Shown here piece by piece: positions 58,842 to 64,000 of a stretch of 64,000 nt of DNA. Each line of letters starts with the position of its first letter. Within the stretch, counting starts at the first letter, position 1. The position numbers were made by a program, and so were the translations under genes. The stretch covers positions 3,658,001 to 3,722,000 of the forward strand of contig OZ251532.1 of assembly GCA_965243175.1 (NCBI GenBank), given 5' to 3'. The stretch comes from VXYL01 sp965243175. GTDB taxonomy: Bacteria; Pseudomonadota; Gammaproteobacteria; Pseudomonadales; Azotimanducaceae. Under the pieces are notes generated by a model. That model had not been told where the DNA came from. It saw nothing but the letters and a program-made list of their open reading frames with translations, and searched no databases.

Positions 58842-59921
58842 TCAGACCCAGCCTTGGACGCGGGCGGCTTCTTCGCGCACCAGTTCGGGGGCGCCGAGGA
58901 GTTGGCGGTTGAAGCCGATGCGCTTGAACCAGTAGTGGAGGCCGAGGAGGTCGGTGATGCCCATGCCGCCGTGGACTTCGGTGGATTTGCGGGCGACGAA
59001 CTTGCCGACTTCGGCCAGGTGCGCCTTGGCTTGGCAGGCCATCAGCCTGCCCTCTTCCGGGATCGCGCGGTAGGCGTGGGCGGCGTACCAGACGAGAGAG
59101 CGGCACGGTTCCAACTCCGCCGCCATCTCCGCGCACATGTGCTTGACGGCTTGGAAGGAGCCGATGACGCGGTTGAACTGGCGGCGTTCCTTGGCGTAGG
59201 CGATGGCTTTGTCGAGCATCGTCTGCGCGGCGCCCAGGGTGTCGGCGGCGAGCATGATGCGGCCAGCGTCGATGGCTTGCAGCAACGGTTCCCGGCTGTC
59301 GGCGGAGCCCGGCAGGAGTTCCGCCGGCGTGCCGTCAAAGACGACTTCGGAGACGGTGCGGGTGCGGTCGATGGTCTTCAGCCTCGTGGACTTGGCGGAT
59401 GCCGGGTCCACCAGATGGAGGGCGCCGCTTGCGGCGACGATCAGGCGGTTGGCATCCACGGCGTCGAGGACGAACATCGCTTTGCCGTGCAGCGTTCCGT
59501 CCTGCGCACGAACGCCGTCGGTTTCGCGGCGGCCGATCTCTTCCGTTACGCCCACGCCGAACACCGCGTCGCCGGTGGCGATTCGCGGCAGCCACTCCTC
59601 CTTCTGCTGCTCGCTGCCGGCTGCCAGCAACGCGATCGGCGCCATCACGGACGATGCGACGTAGGGAATCGGCGCCGTGGCGCCGCCGAGCGCTTCGCCG
59701 ATGAGCGCGGCTTCGAGGAGACCCAGGCCGACGCCGCCGTACTCCTCCGGCACGAGCACGGCGTGGGCACCCAGATCCGCCAGGCCGCGCCATACGTCGT
59801 CGGCGCGGGCTTCGCCGGCTTCGGCGACCGCGCGCACGCGGTCGAGGGTGCAGCCGGTTTCCAAGTAGCCGGCGATGCTCTCCTGCAGCATCCGCTGCTC
59901 GTCGTTGAGTGCGAAGTCCAT
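58842..59921 (-). CDS. Acyl-CoA dehydrogenase family protein (beta-type subunit)
   Basis: 359 residues, short for the family. N-terminal domain MDFALNDEQRMLQESIAGYL, VPEEYGGVGLGLLEAALIGEALGG; middle GVGVTEE; C-terminal DTLGAAQTMLDKAIAYAKERRQFNRVIGSFQAVKHMCAEM and STEVHGGMGITDLLGLHYWFKRI. Four bases separate it from the upstream dehydrogenase, so the two likely form an alpha2beta2 heteromer of the kind known for steroid and side-chain degradation. FAD-dependent alpha,beta-desaturation of a CoA thioester is the expected reaction. The substrate is unknown. Confidence 0.9.
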   Translation of the reverse strand: MDFALNDEQRMLQESIAGYLETGCTLDRVRAVAEAGEARADDVWRGLADLGAHAVLVPEEYGGVGLGLLEAALIGEALGGATAPIPYVASSVMAPIALLAAGSEQQKEEWLPRIATGDAVFGVGVTEEIGRRETDGVRAQDGTLHGKAMFVLDAVDANRLIVAASGALHLVDPASAKSTRLKTIDRTRTVSEVVFDGTPAELLPGSADSREPLLQAIDAGRIMLAADTLGAAQTMLDKAIAYAKERRQFNRVIGSFQAVKHMCAEMAAELEPCRSLVWYAAHAYRAIPEEGRLMACQAKAHLAEVGKFVARKSTEVHGGMGITDLLGLHYWFKRIGFNRQLLGAPELVREEAARVQGWV

Positions 59922-59924
59922 GGC

Positions 59925-61142
59925 TCAGGCACCCGCCGCTTGCAGCTTGGGCGGTTCCGCCGCCTTCGGTTCCTTCGGCAGGCCCAGCGCCCGCTCGCCG
60001 ATCATGTTCTTCTGGATCTGCGCGGTGCCGCCGCCGATGACGAGGCCGAGGTCGAGCATGTAGCGCGCCTGCCAGAAGCCGGCATCGCGCAGGTACGGGC
60101 TGCCGTCGTAGAGCAGGCCGAGTTCGCCGAGCACGTCGATGGCCAGTTCCGCCATGACGTGGTTGAGCTCGCAGCCGTTCAGCTTGACGATCCAGCGCGG
60201 CAGGCCGGGCTCTTCCTCCTTGATGTTGTGGGAGAGGACGCGCATGCCGTTGAATTTCATGGCGAGAATCCGCCCTTGGAGCTTCAGCAGGCGGTCGCGG
60301 TAGATGGGGTTGTCGATCAGCCGCTCGCCGTTGACCGTCTCCCGTTCCATGATGTCCACGATGCGGTTGAAGCGGTTCTCGGCTTCGTTCGGATCGCCCA
60401 GGCCGCCGCGCTCGTAGCGCAAGGTGGTGTTGGCGACGAACCAGCCCTCGCCGCGCTTGCCGATGATCTGGTTCTTCGGCACGCGCACGTCCGTGAAGAA
60501 GACTTCGTTGAAGAAGGCGTCGCCGGTCATGGTGACCAAGGGGCGGACCTCGATGCCGGGGGTGTCCATGGAGAAGACCAGATAGCTGATGCCGTTGTGC
60601 TTCGGCGCGTCCGGTTCGGTGCGGACGAGGCAGAACATCATGTCCGCCGTCTTGGCGCCGGACGTCCAGATCTTCTGGCCGTTGATGACCCATTCGTCGC
60701 CGTCGAGTTCCGCCTTGGTGGAGAGCGACGCCAGATCCGAGCCGGAGCCGGGTTCCGAGTAGCCTTGGCACCAGGACATCTCGCCGCGCACCGAAGGCGG
60801 CACCAGCCACTGCTTCTGCTCCTCCGTGCCGAGTTCGAGCACCGTCGGCACCAGCCGGTTGTCGCCGGAGTGGCCGGGCGGAACCCGCATCCGGGCGAAC
60901 TCCTCGGCGATGATGCGCGACTTGAGGATGTCCGGCTCGGCGCCGTAGCCGCCGTACTGCTGCGGAATGGTGCGCGCCGCGTAGCCGTGCTCGATCAGCA
61001 ACTGCTGCCACGCCTTGGCCGAGTTCGGCGGCTGGCCGGGCACGGCCGGCTTGGCGGTAGGCGCCTTGTGCTTGTGCTCGTCCAGGAAGCCGCGCACTTC
61101 GTCGCGAAAGGCCTGGTATTCGGGGCTGTACTCCAAGTCCAT
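59925..61142 (-). CDS. Acyl-CoA dehydrogenase family protein (alpha-type subunit)
   Basis: 405 residues from ATG 61142. Typical segments: AARTIPQQYGGYGAEPDILKSRIIAEEFARM, FAD/substrate loop MSWCQGYSEPGSGSDLASLSTKAELDGDEWVINGQKIWTSGA, FNEVFFTDVRVPKNQIIGKRGEGWFVANTTLRYERGG, and GGGTAQIQKNMIGERALGLP at the C-terminus. It should oxidise an acyl-CoA and hand electrons through ETF to the ETF-QO encoded at 53.2 kb. It is the first of two overlapping-style dehydrogenase genes, downstream of the peroxiredoxin gene by 19 bases. Confidence 0.93.
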   Translation of the reverse strand: MDLEYSPEYQAFRDEVRGFLDEHKHKAPTAKPAVPGQPPNSAKAWQQLLIEHGYAARTIPQQYGGYGAEPDILKSRIIAEEFARMRVPPGHSGDNRLVPTVLELGTEEQKQWLVPPSVRGEMSWCQGYSEPGSGSDLASLSTKAELDGDEWVINGQKIWTSGAKTADMMFCLVRTEPDAPKHNGISYLVFSMDTPGIEVRPLVTMTGDAFFNEVFFTDVRVPKNQIIGKRGEGWFVANTTLRYERGGLGDPNEAENRFNRIVDIMERETVNGERLIDNPIYRDRLLKLQGRILAMKFNGMRVLSHNIKEEEPGLPRWIVKLNGCELNHVMAELAIDVLGELGLLYDGSPYLRDAGFWQARYMLDLGLVIGGGTAQIQKNMIGERALGLPKEPKAAEPPKLQAAGA

Positions 61143-61161
61143 GCTGGTGCTCCGTAAGTGG

Positions 61162-61821
61162 CTACTTCGGCTGCGGCACAATGCGGATGTAGGGTTTGGG
61201 CGCTTGCCAGCCCTCTGGGTACTTGGCCTTGGCCTCGTCGTCCGAGACCGCTGGCACGATGATCACGTCCTCGCCGTGGCGCCAGTTCACGGGCGTGGCC
61301 ACCTGGTGCTTGGCGGTGAGCTGGCAGCTGTCCAGCAGGCGCAGCACTTCGTCGAAGTTGCGCCCGGTGCTCATCGGATAGGTGAGCATCGCCTTCACGC
61401 GCTTGTCCGGGCCGATGACGAACACCGAGCGCACGGTGGCGTTGTCCACCGGCGTGCGCCCTTCGGAGGTGTCGCCCGCGTCCTCGGGCAGCATGTCGAA
61501 GAGCTTGGCGATCTTGAGTTCCGGGTCGCCGATGAGGGGGTACGTGACGGCGTTGCCCTGGGTCTCCTCGATGTCCTTCAGCCACTCGCGGTGGTTGGTG
61601 ACCGGATCCACGGAGAGGCCGAGAATCTTGCAGTTGCGCGCCGCGAAATCGTCCGCCAGGCCAGCCATGTAGCCGAGTTCGGTGGTGCAGACGGGCGTGA
61701 AGTCCTTGGGATGCGAGAAGAGGATCGCCCAGCCGTCGCCGATCCAGTCGTGAAAGCCGATCTCCCCCTGCGTGGTGGTGGCGGTGAAATCGGGCACTTC
61801 GCTGTTGATGCGTAGGGTCAT
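61162..61821 (-). CDS. 1-Cys peroxiredoxin (Prx6-type)
   Basis: 219 residues. The active site is FSHPKDFTPVCTTELG with peroxidatic Cys45. LGLSVDPVTNHREWLKDIEE, then FVIGPDKRVKAMLTYPMSTGRNFDEVLRLLDS and a C-terminal extension (TPVNWRHGEDVIIVPAVSDDEAKAKYP) define the Prx6 subfamily. It reduces peroxides in the cytoplasm using an external thiol. It is the first gene of the minus-strand run with two flavin-dependent dehydrogenases, so detoxifying peroxide from that oxidation would make sense (inference). Confidence 0.95.
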   Translation of the reverse strand: MTLRINSEVPDFTATTTQGEIGFHDWIGDGWAILFSHPKDFTPVCTTELGYMAGLADDFAARNCKILGLSVDPVTNHREWLKDIEETQGNAVTYPLIGDPELKIAKLFDMLPEDAGDTSEGRTPVDNATVRSVFVIGPDKRVKAMLTYPMSTGRNFDEVLRLLDSCQLTAKHQVATPVNWRHGEDVIIVPAVSDDEAKAKYPEGWQAPKPYIRIVPQPK

Positions 61822-61950
61822 GACGCTTGCTCCATTTTTGGCGAAAGGCTGCCGAGGGCCGCCGTGCGAACGGCCAAGTTCGGGAGCCTCTTGCGGCCTA
61901 TCTTAACCCGTTGGCGTGAGCGGGGTGAACGGGCTGGCGCGGATCATCGC

Positions 61951-61956
61951 TATACT
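61951..61956 (+). promoter_or_regulatory. Possible -10 box for the three-gene cassette
   Basis: TATACT, 70 bases before the start at 62026 in the divergent region between the peroxiredoxin and the cassette. No convincing -35. Confidence 0.35.
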
Positions 61957-62025
61957 CGCTGTCGTCGATGTTCGAAGCTGCCGACGCAGGGAACACCGGC
62001 GGGATCTGGACGAGGAGTTGGGCAG

Positions 62026-62634
62026 ATGCAACCTGATCTCATCGGCAACAAGCTTGACCGCATGAAAGGCGCCGTTCTCGGTGCGCTGCGAGAAAAGGAG
62101 CTTCTGCAAGGCCTCGTCGTCGATCCCATGGCCCGGCCTCCCATCTCGTGTTGGAAAGCCGACGTCAAGCGGTACGCCAAGTATCTTCGCGTGGACGCGC
62201 ACCAAATCGCGGAGCACGACGTGCCGTGGGGCACGAGAGAGCGCCAGCGCTACTTCGCGGAGTTGGATGGCCACTCTGGTCGGGACTTCTTCCTTGATCC
62301 GGACGTCGGCGTTGCAACGGGCGAGGCGAGGCCACAGCACATCAAGCCTTGCGAGGCCCTTGGACTCTTGCAGGACCAGAATGTCGTTGCCGTGTACCAG
62401 CACCGTGCCCGCGGGACGACCATCAAGCGGATGTACGAGGTCGTACAAGCGCTGCACGAACAAGCGCTGTACGAACGCCGACTGAGCATCGAGTACCTTG
62501 CCTACGTGGAACCGAACGCCGGCCTACTCTTCCTAGCCATGCAGTCGATTCGGCTGCGTGACATCGAGGCTTGCCTTGAGGTACGCCTTCCCGGATCGTT
62601 GGAGCGATTTTCGTGCCGAGTCGACGCTTCCTGA
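62026..62634 (+). CDS. Hypothetical protein, first gene of an ATPase cassette
   Basis: 202 residues from ATG 62026, with GAGGAG upstream. I do not recognise the family with confidence. It has a compact alpha/beta look, with a conserved-looking acidic motif RDFFLDPDVGV and a later strand QNVVAVYQHRARGTTIKRMYEVVQAL, suggesting a metal-dependent or nucleotide-binding core. There is no signal peptide or membrane segment. Its end overlaps the ATPase gene by 22 bases, so the two are tightly coupled. In such two-gene arrangements the partner of an OLD/SMC-type ATPase is often an effector, for example a nuclease. That is only a possibility here. Confidence 0.65.
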   Translation: MQPDLIGNKLDRMKGAVLGALREKELLQGLVVDPMARPPISCWKADVKRYAKYLRVDAHQIAEHDVPWGTRERQRYFAELDGHSGRDFFLDPDVGVATGEARPQHIKPCEALGLLQDQNVVAVYQHRARGTTIKRMYEVVQALHEQALYERRLSIEYLAYVEPNAGLLFLAMQSIRLRDIEACLEVRLPGSLERFSCRVDAS

Positions 62635-63806
62635 CGCACGTCAAGTTAGTCAACTACAAGAGCATAGCCGCCGCCGACGTTCGGCTCCCGCAGGTTTCGT
62701 TCTTGGTCGGGCCCAACGGTTCCGGCAAGGGCAACTTCATGGACGCGCTGCGCTTCGTCGCGGACGCGCTCAACACATCGTTGGATCAGGCGTTGCGCGT
62801 TCGTGGCGGCGTCGAACTCGTGCAGCGGAAGCCGAGAGGCGACGGACAGCCGTTCGGCCTGCACTTGCAGTTCGAGCTAGGGACTGGCAGCGGCTGGTAT
62901 GCGCTGACGATTCGTGGAAGGGCCGGGGATGGATACGAGGTCTGCCGCGAGGAGTGCCGCCTCGCCGAGAGTAGAGGCGCCCGCGAGCATTTCTTTCAGA
63001 TAGAGCGCGGGCGAGTGATCGACGCATCGATTCCGAAGGCGCCAGCTGCCTCGGCCGATCGCCTCTACTTGGTGACCGCATCTGGATTCGAGGAGTTCCG
63101 GCCCGCCTTCGATGCCTTGGCTGGCATGCGGTTTGCGAGCCCGGTTCCCGAACGCATGAGGCCCATTCAAGCGCCAGGGAACGCCACCTCGCTGAACCGA
63201 GACTGCAGCAACGTCGCCAGCGTGTTGGGCAGCTTGGAGAAGCGCTCTCCCACGGCGAAGAGACACATCGACGAATACCTCGGCTGCCTCGTCCCCGGCA
63301 TCGCCGAAGTGCGCCGCTGGCCCAAGGGCACCGATGAAACTCTCGGATTCCTGTTGCAGGTGGACGATGGCGAAGTCCGCTTGCCTGCCAGCAGCATGTC
63401 CGACGGCACTCTGCGAGCGCTCGGCGTGCTCGTGGCCCTGTTCCAAGGCGCTGCCCAGAAAGACGCGGGAAGGCAGCTGGTCGGCATTGAAGAACCGGAA
63501 GCTGGCCAGCATCCCAGTGCGGTAGAGGCGCTGACGGATGCGATTCGGGAAGCTGCTTTGCGCACGCAGGTGATCGCCACCAGCCACAGCCCTGAATTGC
63601 TCGAAGGCGTCGCGGACGAGTCGATCATCACAGTGGAAGCACACCAAGGCGCAACTCGATTCGGCACTTTGGACGACGCGGCCCGTTCGGTGATACGAGA
63701 CCGCTTGTTCACGGCAGGCGAGCTGCTGCGGATAGATCAGCTCGGCATGGAGGAACCACGCAAAGATCTGCGGGATCTCTTCGCCTCGGCAGGAGCGTTG
63801 CCATGA
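62613..63806 (+). CDS. AAA family ATPase (OLD/SMC-like, AAA_21) with altered Walker A
   Basis: 397 residues from a GTG inside the previous gene, with GGAGCGATTTTC upstream. An N-terminal KLVNYKSI strand leads to the P-loop VGPNGSGKGNF (32-42). The residue after the invariant Lys is Gly40 rather than Ser/Thr, which normally ligates Mg2+. The C-terminal half has the ABC-like signature region SMSDGTLRALGVLVALFQ, Walker B QLVGIEEPEAGQHP and the H-switch VIATSHSPELLEG. There is no Toprim nuclease domain as in true OLD proteins. It probably clamps or signals on DNA for the neighbouring proteins. Its TGA overlaps the ATG of the HicB-like gene. Confidence 0.85.
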   Translation: MPSRRFLTHVKLVNYKSIAAADVRLPQVSFLVGPNGSGKGNFMDALRFVADALNTSLDQALRVRGGVELVQRKPRGDGQPFGLHLQFELGTGSGWYALTIRGRAGDGYEVCREECRLAESRGAREHFFQIERGRVIDASIPKAPAASADRLYLVTASGFEEFRPAFDALAGMRFASPVPERMRPIQAPGNATSLNRDCSNVASVLGSLEKRSPTAKRHIDEYLGCLVPGIAEVRRWPKGTDETLGFLLQVDDGEVRLPASSMSDGTLRALGVLVALFQGAAQKDAGRQLVGIEEPEAGQHPSAVEALTDAIREAALRTQVIATSHSPELLEGVADESIITVEAHQGATRFGTLDDAARSVIRDRLFTAGELLRIDQLGMEEPRKDLRDLFASAGALP

Positions 63807-63976
63807 AATACAAGGGTTACGAAGCCGTCGTCTCTTTCGACGCAGACGATGGCGTTCTCCACGGACGGCTGCTCTGGACGCAGGACGTCGTCTCGTTCAA
63901 AGCGCAGGACGTCAATGAACTGGAAAGGGCGTTTCACGAGGCCGTGGACGACTACTTGGAGCAGTGCGCGACGTGA
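63803..63976 (+). CDS. Short HicB-like antitoxin domain protein
   Basis: 57 residues, ATG 63803 overlapping the ATPase stop (ATGA). KYKGYEAVVSFDADDG, LHGRLL, then DVVSFKAQDVNELERAFHEAVDDYLEQCA is the N-terminal HicB fold in full. A TGA then follows at 63974, exactly where the typical protein continues into its DNA-binding ribbon-helix-helix part. It is therefore either a naturally short version or a truncation. No HicA toxin is nearby. Its coupling to the ATPase suggests a function inside that cassette rather than a classical HicAB pair. Confidence 0.75.
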   Translation: MKYKGYEAVVSFDADDGVLHGRLLWTQDVVSFKAQDVNELERAFHEAVDDYLEQCAT

Positions 63977-64000
63977 ACGGCGTCGGAGCCAATAGGCATG

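Noticed and set aside
1..64000. CRISPR arrays, tRNA or rRNA genes
   Set aside because: No short regularly spaced direct repeats with unique spacers, no tRNA-like cloverleaf with a GGTTCGA-type arm, and no rRNA-like stretches were seen by eye. The only long periodic repeats are coding.

Overview
GC-rich chromosomal segment from what looks like an uncultured Gammaproteobacterium. The reasons are a porin-type outer-membrane protein, the rpsU-yqeY-dnaG gene order, a proteobacterial ETF-ubiquinone oxidoreductase, and many CoA-thioester genes (CaiB/BaiF transferases, MaoC dehydratases, paired acyl-CoA dehydrogenases). A host-associated or marine lifestyle is possible, but that is inference from gene content only. 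No rRNA, tRNA or CRISPR array was seen.

Layout. 0-2.3 kb: two overlapping half-size ABC exporters (the first is cut by the window edge). 2.36-3.47 kb: a HEPN-like two-gene cassette, then a decayed fragment of an adhesin repeat. 3.47-4.66 kb: outer-membrane barrel protein, divergent from a fused double CaiB/BaiF CoA-transferase (4.8-7.2 kb). 7.2-11.2 kb, minus strand: an orphan HicB-type protein and an operon of a CmcJ/NvfI-like oxidoreductase followed by two CaiB/BaiF transferases. 11.2-41.9 kb, minus strand: a small membrane coiled-coil protein downstream of one uninterrupted frame of about 10,000 codons. This encodes a giant secreted adhesin-like protein: a signal peptide, six Ig-like repeats, four 3.43-kb super-repeats with GLUG and DxDxDG calcium-type motifs, six 1.46-kb super-repeats of Calx-beta-like domains, FN3, leucine-rich repeats and a terminal Ig-like region.

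42.3-44.8 kb: an Rpn-family nuclease gene split by an IS110-family element. Its C-terminal small ORF survives with its own strong ribosome binding site. 45-48.2 kb: Ldh-family dehydrogenase, a lone NuoE-like 2Fe-2S protein and an AAA-ATPase/PD-(D/E)XK protein. 48.3-53.1 kb: housekeeping series rpsU, yqeY, dnaG, coaE, a PHP phosphoesterase and two MaoC-like half-dehydratases. 53.2-54.8 kb: ETF-QO. 54.9-61.8 kb, minus strand: DUF1285 protein, moaA, murF, a secreted thermonuclease flanked by two copies of a hairpin element, two acyl-CoA dehydrogenases and a 1-Cys peroxiredoxin. 62.0-64.0 kb: a tightly overlapping three-gene cassette (unknown protein, OLD/SMC-type ATPase with an altered Walker A, truncated HicB-like protein).

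How the genes fit together. The CoA-transferases, MaoC proteins, acyl-CoA dehydrogenases and ETF-QO form a theme of acyl-CoA catabolism feeding electrons to quinone. The most unusual content is the giant repeat protein, the IS110-split rpn locus, and the two small cassettes at 2.4-3.1 kb and 62-64 kb that could be toxin-antitoxin or defence modules.
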